From: Pseudomonadota bacterium | GTDB taxonomy: Bacteria > Desulfobacterota > Desulfobulbia > Desulfobulbales > Desulfocapsaceae | Assembly (NCBI GenBank): GCA_018820855.1 | Contig: JAHJNL010000037.1 | Coordinates: 44,309 to 108,308, forward strand | DNA length: 64,000 nucleotides | Direction of reading: 5' to 3' | Shown here: piece by piece, positions 19,538-28,576 of the stretch | How the letters are laid out: the number at the start of each line of letters is the position of its first letter | Numbering within the stretch: position 1 is the first letter of the stretch | Program-made: the position numbers and the translations under genes | Notes under the pieces: model-generated | Database searches by the model: none | Told to the model about the DNA's origin: nothing | Seen by the model: only the letters and a program-made list of their open reading frames with translations

Positions 19538-20011
19538 ATGCTCTCTGGAACCAGGAAACTCTGGATCGAAGAAGCAACGTAATCACCAGCGACGCTTGGT
19601 TTCGCAGGGTATTTATTATATCTTGACGAAGAAACGATTACACCGCCAAGTGGAGGCGGAGGAGGAAGTAAGGACAAAAGCAGCATGACCAGCACAAGCA
19701 TCAGCCAAAAAAACCACTCTAAACTGCCGGAACGCTTTATTCATGAACACATATGGCAAGCCAGGCAAGAGGCGACATTATACTCTATTGACGGGTTACA
19801 TGAAGATACGCGAGTGTTGCCATTCGGGACGGCCTGTATCACGGATTCCCAGTCACTCTCTGACATAACAAATAAACAGAGCCTGAGTGTTGGAGTCCTG
19901 AACGGTATGAATATGATCCATGCTGAGCAGGAACGGTGCAGTACAATTCATCTTCCTGAATTTGCAGATTGTTTCCTTTTCAGGCAGGAAGCTGCACCTT
20001 CTGTCCTTTGA
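19538..20011 (+). pseudogene. Possible interrupted ORF with a glycine-rich linker
   Basis: An ATG at 19538 with an AAGGA site upstream opens a frame that meets TAA at 19580 after 14 codons, but the same frame then stays open to 20011. The downstream part reads LGFAGYLLYLDEE, then a PPSGGGGGSKD linker, then about 110 unrecognised residues; an internal ATG is at 19685. The linker resembles the proline/glycine tails of neighbouring secreted proteins. It could be a nonsense-interrupted gene, a short ORF starting at 19685, or non-coding. I do not recognise the product, and confidence is low. Confidence 0.25.
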
Positions 20012-20211
20012 ACATAAAAACAAGCCAATTTTCTTGTGAAAATAGCTGTAACCTTTTGTTACTCCAATCGTTCAAATAGTGAAGTCAATAAATTCCAGAC
20101 GTGCCAACAAGAGCACTTGGGACTGGACACATACATGAATAGTCAATAGTCCGGCAATACGAATTCGATACAGCAGCCAATAAATATCATAGGTATTGGG
20201 GGTCATACCTA

Positions 20212-20661
20212 ATGAAACAAAAACAAACCCGGGAACTATTCAATGACATTTTTAATATCTCATCCATTCAGAGGATGCTTGAAGCAGATAAGGAGTCCTT
20301 CAACACCATGCTGGATGAACTCCCGGTTTGTCTCTGGCTACATGACGAAAATCATACAATAATATATAGCAACAAAGGGTTTAAAGAAAAATTTGGTACT
20401 TGCCAAAAACAGACTTGCTATCAATGCATTATGAGAGAAAAAAATGTCTGTAGTTGCTGCCAGTCAAAGAAATCACTGGCAAACGAAAAACCTGATCAAT
20501 GCAACCTCTGCAAACGCGGAAATTGCGGATACGATATTAACATAATACATATGCCCATCACCGACAAAGACGGGCAAAAGTTCATTTTAAAATCAAGTCT
20601 GCATATTAAAGAGCTGGGCCTCCTGATAAAAAAACATTTCCCCATAACAACTGAGTACTAA
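20212..20661 (+). CDS. Stand-alone cysteine-rich PAS protein
   Basis: This 149-residue soluble protein consists of little more than one PAS domain (about 25-140), starting LDELPVCLWLHDENHTIIYSN. The middle carries ten cysteines within about 75 residues, including CYQC, CSCC, CNLC and a further GNC, an arrangement that could bind a metal or an iron-sulphur cluster. Related PAS domains inside desulfobacterial sensor kinases often contain a CY...C..C cluster, so this may be a free sensor subunit; no kinase, HTH or effector domain is attached. A GGGGGT site precedes the ATG at 20212. It stands between the giant secreted pair and the chemoreceptor (opposite strand). The redox or metal role is inferred. 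Confidence 0.65.
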   Translation: MKQKQTRELFNDIFNISSIQRMLEADKESFNTMLDELPVCLWLHDENHTIIYSNKGFKEKFGTCQKQTCYQCIMREKNVCSCCQSKKSLANEKPDQCNLCKRGNCGYDINIIHMPITDKDGQKFILKSSLHIKELGLLIKKHFPITTEY

Positions 20662-20848
20662 TGAAGAAAAAAATCTCCGACCCCTGTTCGCGGCTAAAGC
20701 CGCTCCTGCATGAACAGCACAACTTCTTGTATGCTCTTCCCTCCAGCCACGCACCATCCAAGTTGTAAGACCGTCCCCGGTGCCACTCTTACCAGGAAAG
20801 GTAAATAAATCCAGAAAAGGCATTGCAGTCACTAGCATTGTGCAAACA

Positions 20849-20886
20849 AAAATGGTCCCGGATCAATAACGACCCGGGACCATTTT
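20849..20886 (-). terminator. Intrinsic terminator of the chemoreceptor gene
   Basis: On the minus strand, 26 bases past the receptor stop, a 13-base stem (AAAATGGTCCCGG with its complement) and an 11-base loop are followed by TTTTTGTTT. This is a well-formed Rho-independent terminator. Confidence 0.8.
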
Positions 20887-20912
20887 CACTTAGAAATCAG
20901 GCTGAAAATCCT

Positions 20913-23495
20913 TTAGATAACGTAGAGCTCGTCCAACTTGCCAAAAAGGGATTTGCGCTCGTCCTCAAACCTTTTCAACTTGTCTTGGGCTTCCCGTTCC
21001 TTACCCTGATTGTAGAGAGAAACGATCTCCTTGGCGATGGAGTGTACTGCTTCATGATGCCTCCCTATTTCCTGAAACAGGGGCAAATCAGTGAAAATAG
21101 CTGCACTCTGGCCTTGGTACCACTTACCAAATTCACAGTTAGTATGGGCAACCACTTCGTCCGGCTGCATTTTCCTCCGCCCCTGGAGGACTGCTTCCAG
21201 CCGTTGTTTCCAAGCAAGATGGGCCTCTTTGACTTTAGCGATATCAAACTTCTCATCTCCGAGATCAAACTCCTCGACCATCTTATTGAGGTAAGCGGAT
21301 ATCTTATTCATCTCTCTGGAAAACGCCGTGGTTTCCAGGCAGTTTTCGGAAATAACACCTGCGGTCTTCTGGAGTTGAACGATGTCGCTTGCCACATTCT
21401 GATTGACAAGTGAGGCCTGGGCCACGTTTTCATTGACCTCCTGGATCCCCTGAGCCACTTGCCCGACATTTTCAGCTATTTCACTGGTGGCAGCTGATTG
21501 CTGGGAAACCGAACTGTTGATCGAAATAACAATCTCGTTGACCTTGGCTATGATTGCCGTGATTCCAGCGATCTGTCCAACGCTTGCAGCCGTAGAGTTC
21601 TGAACACCAGCGATCTTGTTCTTAATCTCTCCGGTGGCGTGGGCCGTCTGCCTGGCCAACTCCTTGATCTCGTTAGCGACCACGGCAAAGCCCTTGCCCG
21701 CTTCACCGGCCCGGGCCGCCTCAATGGTGGCGTTGAGGGCCAGAAGGTTGGTCTGTTCCGAAATCTCAGTAATAACCTCGGTGACCTTGTTGATCTCCTG
21801 GGCTGCGGCCCCCAGAGTCTCCATACTCTTTGAAACCTTGTCACTATCCTGCACCGCCTGTTGAGTGATAGTGGTGGCGGTGCTCAGCTGCTCACCTATT
21901 TCCCTGGTAGTGGCATCCATCTCTTCGGTTGCCGCCGCCACCAACTGGACATTCGTGGAAGCCTGCTCCATGGAGCTGGCAACCGATTGCATGTTGACGC
22001 TCATCTCTTCAGCAGAGGTAGCTACTGTTATGCTCCTATTGGACATCTCATCTGCCTCGCTTGACATCGTCCCTGAAAAGTCGAGCATGGTGGTTGATGA
22101 GGCATTAAGAGTGTGGGAGTTATTTTTGATACCCTTGAACATTCTGCTCAGATCCTTGACCATCTTGTTCAGGGCCTTAGCCAGATCCCCGATTTCGTCC
22201 TTGCTGTTAGCCTTGATCTGACTTGTCAAATCACCATTAGCAACCTTGGAAGCAAATGCAATATTCTCTTTAAGGGGGTTAAGCAACAGACGGTTGTTAA
22301 AAAAACGGACCACAAAGAAGAGCAGGGTCAGGGTGGCCAGACTAAAGAGAACAATCTGGTTGATCAATCTGCGAGTGGCAGCTGAGATTGCCTCGGCCTT
22401 GGCCTGGATGACCATTTCGATGTCGTCGGTATACTCACCGATGCCAATGATCCAGCCTAGCTGGTCAAAACGTTTAACAAAGGCGAGTTTGGGGGCAGTC
22501 ACGTTGCTGCCCCCGCCGCTCTGGGGCCTGGGCCACACATAATCAACAAAACCCTCACCCGTATCTCTGGTCTTATCGACAAAGGCCAGAAACATATTCT
22601 GATCTTTCCCCAGGGCACAGTCATATTTCGGATCATCCATGACCTTCCCTTCCAGTGCCGGGCTGATGGGATGCATCACCATCTTGGGATATGGTTGAGT
22701 AATGTCATTGATCCAAAAATATCCATTGCCGCTATTAAAACGCATGAGGGAAATTTCCTTCTTGGTTCGTTCCAGAGCATCACGGATGGCATCATCCACA
22801 TAAACTCCCGTACCGATAATCCAGTCCCACTGGGGAATGCGGCGAACGTAAGACAGTTTCGGTTGATCTTCACTCAGTTTGCCATCGGAACTCGGCTTGG
22901 GCCACACGTAATTCACAAAGCCCTGGTTCTCGTCATTGGCGGTCACCTCAACAAAAGCCTGAAAAAGGTGTTTTTTTTGCCCCTGGGCACAGTTATATTT
23001 AGGATTGTTCATGACCTGCCCTGCCAACTGCGGTGCAGTTGGGTGCATGATCATTTTGGGATAAGGGGTGCCCGTATCATTAATCCAGACATAGCCGGTG
23101 CCATTATCATAACGGATTCTGGCAATACCATTTTGAGCATTCTCTCGAGCCTGTGCCTCGTCAAGCAGGCCGGCTTTTACCTTTTCCAGATTATCCTTGA
23201 TAATACCTTCGGCTATATCAATAGTAGCAACCAAACGGGGACCATATTCTTCTTCCAAGTAGTTTTTGTCGTGGGCCTTTTGGTAGCTGTGCTCAAGGAG
23301 GCCATAGGCCATAAGCACATTTCCCCTGAGAATCTCTTCTACATTTTTTGTTTCATGCTCCCGGAACTGGGTTATTTCCCTCGCCTGATAAGATGAGAAA
23401 ACAGTATAGACCATAAAACAGGTGGCAACAGAGACAATCAGAATCCCCGTCATAAATAAGGCACAGAGCTTTCCTTGGATTCCCAGTGATTTCAT
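20913..23495 (-). CDS. Methyl-accepting chemotaxis protein with tandem Cache domains and CZB tail
   Basis: The protein has 860 residues from the ATG at 23495, which follows an AAGGAAAG site and opens directly into a membrane helix; a longer frame upstream does not look coding. Order: helix (about 10-32), two tandem sCache_2 sensor repeats, each with the FV(N/D)YVWP(K/R)P signature, second helix, HAMP, signalling domain with the hairpin tip [21 protein letters not shown], and a C-terminal CZB domain (about 755-835) with the zinc ligands in HLAWK, CEFGKWY and HHEAVH. Cache repeats of this type bind small organic acids; CZB domains sense zinc or oxidants such as hypochlorite. It should feed CheA/CheW at the pole, none of which are in the window. 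Confidence 0.92.
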   Translation of the reverse strand: MKSLGIQGKLCALFMTGILIVSVATCFMVYTVFSSYQAREITQFREHETKNVEEILRGNVLMAYGLLEHSYQKAHDKNYLEEEYGPRLVATIDIAEGIIKDNLEKVKAGLLDEAQARENAQNGIARIRYDNGTGYVWINDTGTPYPKMIMHPTAPQLAGQVMNNPKYNCAQGQKKHLFQAFVEVTANDENQGFVNYVWPKPSSDGKLSEDQPKLSYVRRIPQWDWIIGTGVYVDDAIRDALERTKKEISLMRFNSGNGYFWINDITQPYPKMVMHPISPALEGKVMDDPKYDCALGKDQNMFLAFVDKTRDTGEGFVDYVWPRPQSGGGSNVTAPKLAFVKRFDQLGWIIGIGEYTDDIEMVIQAKAEAISAATRRLINQIVLFSLATLTLLFFVVRFFNNRLLLNPLKENIAFASKVANGDLTSQIKANSKDEIGDLAKALNKMVKDLSRMFKGIKNNSHTLNASSTTMLDFSGTMSSEADEMSNRSITVATSAEEMSVNMQSVASSMEQASTNVQLVAAATEEMDATTREIGEQLSTATTITQQAVQDSDKVSKSMETLGAAAQEINKVTEVITEISEQTNLLALNATIEAARAGEAGKGFAVVANEIKELARQTAHATGEIKNKIAGVQNSTAASVGQIAGITAIIAKVNEIVISINSSVSQQSAATSEIAENVGQVAQGIQEVNENVAQASLVNQNVASDIVQLQKTAGVISENCLETTAFSREMNKISAYLNKMVEEFDLGDEKFDIAKVKEAHLAWKQRLEAVLQGRRKMQPDEVVAHTNCEFGKWYQGQSAAIFTDLPLFQEIGRHHEAVHSIAKEIVSLYNQGKEREAQDKLKRFEDERKSLFGKLDELYVI

Positions 23496-24256
23496 AGTGC
23501 TTTCCTTGAGTAGATAGTGACCGTTTGAGAGTAAAACAACTCCTTGTCTCTCTGTGTCTTGTCCAGTCAACTTGTCGAGGGGTAATGATTGATTATATAG
23601 CACTACCTGCCAACGACCATGCAAAAGAATTATCGCAACAGCAACTTGTCAATTCCTTTCTTTTTGTTGTATCAATCGTCACCAAAACTGACGGACAAAG
23701 CCGAATGGCCATGTCTTGCCAAGGGGAACAAATGCACCTGATTTTCTGCACTCATGCATGCCAGGGGCATGAGAACAACATACCTATAATTTCGCACTCC
23801 CCAGAAAATCAGAAAAACTTTGACGACTCATTTCTGTCTCTTCTGATTGTATTTATCGCCATAGAATAATCAAGACAAAAACAGTTTCATTTTTTTCTGG
23901 ATTAAAGAGTCAGTCGACAAGAAAAAGAGAAACACTACGTCCAGGAAGACGGATGGAAGAAGGGATTGTCGATGTGGTTGGTATTTATCGACAACGACAT
24001 GAGAAGGAGGACACCTTGTGTCCTCCTGTCAATGAGATGGAACAGAAAACAAGGATAAAACCTGTCAGTTCATAAGGTCGATTGTTACAATACTCTTCTC
24101 CATTACAGGGTCTGGAGATGCACGATGTTCAGAGGTAACTCTCTGACTTTTATAACATAACAAAGCCAGCTTTTCTTGTAGACACAAAGACGTTACAAAT
24201 AAGGAGCGGCGGAAGAAAAGGATTTTCCTGTTACACTACAACAGTCATAGGTGCTG
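23496..24256. other. Long intergenic region with two adjacent stem-loops
   Basis: About 760 bases separate the chemoreceptor start from the PilZ gene. An open frame at 23525-23869 (plus) lacks a good start site and homology and I do not call it. Two perfect inverted repeats are adjacent: TTGTCGAT/ATCGACAA at 23966-23994 and AGGAGGACAC/GTGTCCTCCT (3-base loop) at 24005-24027. Neither is followed by a T-run in either direction. The region presumably contains the receptor promoter; a TATAAT occurs at about 23590 (minus) without a well-spaced -35. Confidence 0.4.
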
Positions 24257-24592
24257 TTATTTTTGTTTCGAGTTTGCAAAAGTTGCGGCTATAAACTCCT
24301 TCCAGTTTGCTGCCGGATTAACAACCTCAAAACCTATCAGTTGATACATTTCTTTTCTAGTCTCCAATTTCCAGCTGGGATGTAATATTATTTTGAAATC
24401 CTGCAATGGACCATGCACGACACTGAAACACTCTTGGCAATACTTATCGAAACGCGAGGGAATCTGAGACACCTTTATTCCCGTGGCCGAAACATCTTCA
24501 ACAACACCGATACAGGCCGATTCCCCATCCCACATGCTGGACAGCAGTCCCATGGTAGACTGCCGTTTGCTGGTTCTTCGATTCGTCTGCAT
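24257..24592 (-). CDS. Small PilZ-domain protein
   Basis: This 111-residue protein is essentially a single PilZ domain. The N-terminal arginine cluster (RRTSKRQ) and the motif VVEDVSATGIKVS match the c-di-GMP-binding RxxxR and D/NxSxxG elements. An AAGGAGG site lies seven bases before the ATG at 24592. Single-domain PilZ proteins usually act by binding a partner in a c-di-GMP-dependent way. Two small unrecognised genes lie upstream on the same strand (24646-24882 and 25070-25309), and the three could be one transcript, since gaps are 53 and 187 bases. The target is unknown. Confidence 0.75.
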   Translation of the reverse strand: MQTNRRTSKRQSTMGLLSSMWDGESACIGVVEDVSATGIKVSQIPSRFDKYCQECFSVVHGPLQDFKIILHPSWKLETRKEMYQLIGFEVVNPAANWKEFIAATFANSKQK

Positions 24593-24645
24593 ACTGCCTC
24601 CTTTTCCTCGTTTTACTACTTATCCTGTGATGGAAGCCGGAAAAG

Positions 24646-24882
24646 TCATGTTAGCTGTTCTATTTGAGTAATAGTTATGACAGCTGTCTTGGACTCATTA
24701 TTACATGCAATTTCGACAGTTACATCTCCATCAAGCATGGAAAAATAAGCCATAAGGTCATCATCGACCATATCTTCCAGGAATGGTCCCGCCTCAGTTT
24801 CGATTGTTGTAACTGTCATTCCGGGTATTTCTTCAAAAGTCAATACAGCGTGCGGAGTATCCACAACATAAACATCATTCAT
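24646..24882 (-). CDS. Small acidic hypothetical protein
   Basis: This encodes 78 residues from ATG 24882, chosen over an upstream frame extension because GAGGGTGA lies at proper distance and the extension is not protein-like. The product (MNDVYVVDTPHAVLTFEE...) is acidic, rich in beta-forming residues and has one cysteine. It has no signal peptide or membrane helix. I do not recognise a family. It sits 53 bases upstream of the PilZ gene on the same strand, which makes a functional link possible. Confidence 0.5.
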   Translation of the reverse strand: MNDVYVVDTPHAVLTFEEIPGMTVTTIETEAGPFLEDMVDDDLMAYFSMLDGDVTVEIACNNESKTAVITITQIEQLT

Positions 24883-25069
24883 AGTATCACCCTCTTCAGC
24901 AATCATTTTCTCATAAAAATTCAATAACCTAGAAACCTCAAAAAAAGAACAATAGATTGCAGTGACTATGTTTAAAGGATTCACTAGAACAAACACTGGA
25001 GTCACCAGAACTATCAAATCATCATCTAAGCACTATCCTGTGTCGTCAAATTGACGTTACAGGCCGTAG

Positions 25070-25309
25070 CTACAGATAAAATCTTTCCGCCAGAACGCAG
25101 GTGCCTTTTTGCGATAATGACGTAATTTCAATATAATCTTTCACCAATTTCTTGCTGCTAATTAGCATATAGAACGTATCCATATCGTTTCCGGAGTTTT
25201 CAGATTTCAAATATTTTTCCGGGGTCGTTTTTGTTTCATTAGACATCATATAAAATATCGGTGATATTTCACCGGCAGCTGTATCAAAGTCGTTTGTTGA
25301 ACAACCCAT
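25070..25309 (-). CDS. Small hypothetical protein
   Basis: This frame encodes 79 residues, starting MGCSTNDFDTAAGE, with a GAAGGAATAA ribosome-binding site just before the ATG at 25309. It is soluble, mixed charge, with cysteines at 3 and about 71. No family is recognised. It is the first of three small same-strand genes leading to the PilZ protein. A short AT-rich gap of 179 bases separates it from the clostripain-like gene, which reads toward it. Confidence 0.45.
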   Translation of the reverse strand: MGCSTNDFDTAAGEISPIFYMMSNETKTTPEKYLKSENSGNDMDTFYMLISSKKLVKDYIEITSLSQKGTCVLAERFYL

Positions 25310-25488
25310 TTATTCCTTCAATCTCAAATGCTCCTGTTATCAGTTCGACAAATTATCATTCCTAAATTAGGAACGACCGGAGTACTGAAAGGTTACATTT
25401 ATTTTGTGGAATAAATTAAGTGACAGCAAAAAAAACGCAGAACTCCCATTGGTTTCAGACAAATTAAGACCATATATTTACCTGTTAA

Positions 25489-26859
25489 CTATTTACTCTT
25501 GTCAAAAACACCTGGTTTCGGAGGTTCGTCTCCATCAGGTCCATTCCCGGCCAGATTGGCATCAGCACGGTCAAAATATTCAAAGAGATAGGAACGCCAG
25601 TTCGAATCAGCGATCCAGTCCAGATCGATCACAGGATCTTCATAGTACATGGAGGACCCGAACACCTCGTCACTCTCGTCCCGTGTATCGTATTTCACCC
25701 AGGTGGGCGGATACCAGATACTCAGTCCTCTGGCCGCTTTGAGCTTAAATCCATCAGCCGGATTCTTCTCATAGACGACAAGCTTGTCTGTTTCGGACAG
25801 GTAAGCCTCCACCGCTTCGTCAAGTTTAGGAAAAGACAAGTCCTCATCCTCAATCAGGCGAAGACTTTCCACCATGAAAGTCTCAATATCAAAATTGTAG
25901 TCAAAATCAGTAACTTCCCCAAATCCGCCGACTTCAGCAAGATCTCGGGCATGGGGTAAGATATTATAAATATCATCAAAAAGAAGCCAGGTGGTCGCTG
26001 CCCAAAACATATGCGCATCACGTACATCATAAATATTTGCCAGATCAAAAACCGTCAGAGCGGCAAAATTGGTCGAAGTATCACCACTCGGTATGCCATT
26101 GTTTCCTTTATCTGCGTAGTATTCGATATGGTTATCAGTAATCGCAATGCCAAGTTCCTTGCTTGACCTTGCCGGTGTTTCACCCAAATCCTCGATTACC
26201 ATCTCCCAGGGCAGACCATCAGGTTGAATCTTGGACTGCGATGCCACGAGAACAGGTGCAGCATCCCTGAGTTCATAAACAACCTCCATAAAGGCCATAA
26301 TGTCTCCTTCAAGCACCAGGATATCCACGTTTTTTCCTGCCAGAGACTGTGCCGCAGCCAACGACTCGGCAAGATCACCATTTGACATGAGCTGATCTTC
26401 GACCTGCTCATCATGGGTATTATCTCGCCCGATACCGCGCCAGGACAGCCCTTCACTTTTCATCACAAAGGCGATATTTTCATACTTGGCCAGTCCGAGA
26501 GCATAGGTTGCATATTCCCGCAGCACAGCACCATCTGCAGTATTCTGCTCATCATTACTTGCCAGCGGCACTATCTTCCCTCCTGCAATTTCAAACATCT
26601 CCGTGCCCGGAACAGACAGTCGATCAATCAAAACCAGGATCTGCGGATGATTCAGCACCTTTGCTGTCCCGGCAAGAAGCTGGTTAATGGTATTGTCAGC
26701 ATAGAACTCCTGTTCATTGTCGGCAGCCAGATAATAGATAAAGGTCCACTGCGGATCACTCTCTGAATCAGCAGTATCAAGGCTCTGACCTGCCCAGCAT
26801 ATCTCAGTGACGAGTAAAACCAGAAGCATTGTGGCAAAAACGCATATCTCTCTTTTCAT
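25489..26859 (-). CDS. Clostripain (peptidase C11)-like secreted protein, catalytic pair missing
   Basis: The protein has 456 residues from ATG 26859, preceded by GGAGAGGGG. A signal peptide ends near residue 24 (EICWAG). The fold signature of C11 peptidases is present: WTFIYYLAADNE matches the start of the family, and MEVVYEL matches the segment after the catalytic cysteine. However, the region aligning with the catalytic histidine motif NHGSGW reads KSEGLSW (Ser at about 135), and the DACLM cysteine motif reads EGDIM (Asp at about 186). Both catalytic residues are therefore replaced, suggesting a non-peptidase role such as binding or scaffolding. The C-terminus (GPDGDEPPKPGVFDKSK) is a charged, proline-containing tail. 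Export to periplasm or surface is likely. Confidence 0.7.
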   Translation of the reverse strand: MKREICVFATMLLVLLVTEICWAGQSLDTADSESDPQWTFIYYLAADNEQEFYADNTINQLLAGTAKVLNHPQILVLIDRLSVPGTEMFEIAGGKIVPLASNDEQNTADGAVLREYATYALGLAKYENIAFVMKSEGLSWRGIGRDNTHDEQVEDQLMSNGDLAESLAAAQSLAGKNVDILVLEGDIMAFMEVVYELRDAAPVLVASQSKIQPDGLPWEMVIEDLGETPARSSKELGIAITDNHIEYYADKGNNGIPSGDTSTNFAALTVFDLANIYDVRDAHMFWAATTWLLFDDIYNILPHARDLAEVGGFGEVTDFDYNFDIETFMVESLRLIEDEDLSFPKLDEAVEAYLSETDKLVVYEKNPADGFKLKAARGLSIWYPPTWVKYDTRDESDEVFGSSMYYEDPVIDLDWIADSNWRSYLFEYFDRADANLAGNGPDGDEPPKPGVFDKSK

Positions 26860-27353
26860 CAACCCCTCTCCTTTTTACCTAGGTAAGGCAATCGTTTGGA
26901 TAACAAAGCAGTTTTATTAAGAAAATCGCAGAAAAACAAACACTATCCCACCGGGACTGCTTAGTGGTCTTATATGCAGGGAACGAGCGACCCTTGGTTT
27001 GGTTACAAAAAAAGGAGAGAAAGGAGGCACTCAAGAATTTGGCGGGATTTCAAATTAATCAAGGACAGTTCTGAGATAGGGGACAATCTAAAACTTCAAG
27101 TCCTGGTCAGGACAGGTCAGGGGCTCATCAATGAGAACACGTTCCAGCAGATACTCAAGATTGGGGACCTTGCTCATCGCCTCCGGTGTGGCCCCGACGT
27201 TTCTCAATCGGAGTACGCCGCCAGACATATAACAGAGTACGAAGCACATTCATGTGCGAAAAGAGATGCGCATGCTGAAAACAACACCGATCAGACGTTC
27301 CTGCGGAGGCAGATTTATTCTTTTTTCCTGATCAAAAAGAGGCCCCTAATCCC
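26860..27353. other. Intergenic region upstream of the C11-like gene
   Basis: No gene is confidently supported in these 494 bases. A minus-strand frame of 53 codons at 27088-27249 ends in a plausible-looking C-terminal stretch (PNLEYLLERVLIDEPL) but has no ribosome-binding site or known family, so it may be a gene remnant. A plus-strand frame from 26974 runs into the pdxH coding region and is not called. The promoter for the C11-like gene should lie near 26870-26950. Confidence 0.35.
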
Positions 27354-27989
27354 TCAAGGTGCCAGACGTTCAATTTCCCAGGCACTGTCGGAACGAGTAT
27401 AGAGAAAACGGTCATGCAGACGGTTCCGGCGTCCCTGCCAGAACTCCACAGAGGAGGGATTTACCCGGTAGCCACCCCAAAAGGAAGGTAACGGCACATC
27501 GCCGTTTGCAAACTTCTGCTTCATCTCCTGAAAAGCCTGCATCAACAGCTGCCTGGAGGAAATTCTGCTACTCTGGTTAGAGACCCAGGCCGCGATCTGC
27601 GACTCACGGGGTCTGGTCATGAAATAACGGGCAGACTCTGCAGAGGTGATGGGAGTGGCAATGCCGGCTACACTGATCTGTCTTTCCAGTTCAAGCCAGA
27701 CAAAATGGAGGTTGACCTTGGGATTTCCCGCAATTTCACGGGCCTTGCGACTCTTTTGATTGGTAAAAAAGACAAAGCCGTTTTCATCATAATATTTCAG
27801 AAGAACAGTGCGCTGGCTGGGCTGACCATCTCCGCCGACCGTGGCCAGGACCATGGCATTGGGATCAGGAATGTCCGTAGCATTGGCCTGATTAAACCAG
27901 AGGCTGAACTGCTCTACAGGATCGCCGAGCAGATCACTATGCTCCAATCCGCTCTTCAGATACTCACGACGAAAATGACCAATATCCAT
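27354..27989 (-). CDS. pdxH: Pyridoxamine 5'-phosphate oxidase
   Basis: This 211-residue protein matches PdxH over its full length. The enzyme oxidises pyridoxine or pyridoxamine 5'-phosphate to pyridoxal 5'-phosphate using FMN and oxygen. Diagnostic segments are PNAMVLATVGGDGQPSQRTVLLK and FFTNQKSRKAREI near the FMN site, RPRESQIAAWVSNQS, and the C-terminal family signature VEFWQGRRNRLHDR. The ATG at 27989 has an AAGGAAATTC site. The nitroreductase gene lies 59 bases upstream on the same strand, so the two flavoenzymes may be co-transcribed. An oxygen-dependent enzyme in a likely anaerobe is common and fits exposure to oxygen at interfaces. Confidence 0.95.
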   Translation of the reverse strand: MDIGHFRREYLKSGLEHSDLLGDPVEQFSLWFNQANATDIPDPNAMVLATVGGDGQPSQRTVLLKYYDENGFVFFTNQKSRKAREIAGNPKVNLHFVWLELERQISVAGIATPITSAESARYFMTRPRESQIAAWVSNQSSRISSRQLLMQAFQEMKQKFANGDVPLPSFWGGYRVNPSSVEFWQGRRNRLHDRFLYTRSDSAWEIERLAP

Positions 27990-28048
27990 TGAATTTCCTT
28001 ACAAAATATTGTGTAAAAACAGTTTTCTTATCAATCTGTTCCTAAAGT

Positions 28049-28570
28049 TCACTCTGTTCGCCAACCAACCTTCTCCGCAAGGAGAGAGGACGCTGGATGG
28101 CCCTTCTTTTCTTCAGCAGCATAGCCAATGGCTATCATCGCCTCCACCACCATCCCCTCTTTCAGGCCAAGGATATCGGCGACATAAGCATCTGCACTTT
28201 GTTGCACGTCATGTTCTCGTAAACGTACCTGCACCCAGCAGCTTCCCAAGCCCAGATCTGTGGCAGCCAGATGCAGGAGGATAGAGGCTATGGAACAGTC
28301 TTCTATCCACACATCACACTTTTCAGGATCTGCGCAGACAACTATGACCAGAGGAGCATTTTTTACGAAGGCAGCCCCGTGGGGTTTGGCCCTGGACAGG
28401 GCCTTGATGGTTTCCGTTTCGGTGACCACCACAAATTCCCAAGGGTTCAGACTCCGGGAAGACGGCGCCCGAAGCATAGCCTCGATCAACAACTCCAGTT
28501 TCTCCTGCTCCACCTCTTTATCCTGAAACTGACGAATGGATCTGCGTTTTCTTAAAAGATCAATAAACAT
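28049..28570 (-). CDS. Nitroreductase-family FMN oxidoreductase
   Basis: This 173-residue protein belongs to the nitroreductase superfamily. The N-terminal RRSIRQFQDKEV and APSSRSLNPWEFVVV segments are the FMN-binding signatures, and the GLGSCWVQ stretch in the C-terminal half is the other typical element. Length matches the small NADH-type members. These enzymes reduce quinones, nitro compounds or flavins with NAD(P)H; the physiological substrate here is unknown. It begins six bases after the stop of the metallopeptidase gene, so those two are surely co-transcribed, and pdxH follows. Confidence 0.85.
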   Translation of the reverse strand: MFIDLLRKRRSIRQFQDKEVEQEKLELLIEAMLRAPSSRSLNPWEFVVVTETETIKALSRAKPHGAAFVKNAPLVIVVCADPEKCDVWIEDCSIASILLHLAATDLGLGSCWVQVRLREHDVQQSADAYVADILGLKEGMVVEAMIAIGYAAEEKKGHPASSLLAEKVGWRTE

Positions 28571-28576
28571 CGTTTC

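Noticed and set aside
23560..23620. A sigma-54 promoter (GG-N10-GC) for the chemoreceptor
   Set aside because: A TGGCAGG...TGC stretch exists, but the GG-to-GC spacing is eight bases rather than ten, so the pattern fails.
23525..23869. A 114-codon plus-strand frame before the chemoreceptor
   Set aside because: It overlaps the divergent promoter region of the receptor, has no good start site and does not resemble a protein family.
20019..24210. Similar A/T-rich segments at about 20020 and 24160 (CAAxGCCA followed by TTTTCTTGT and GTTAC/GTAAC)
   Set aside because: The resemblance is short, gapped and in A/T-rich DNA; chance similarity is likely without further copies.
26974..27402. A 142-codon plus-strand frame overlapping the end of pdxH
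   Set aside because: It overlaps a certain gene on the other strand, is extremely Arg/His-rich and has no ribosome-binding site.
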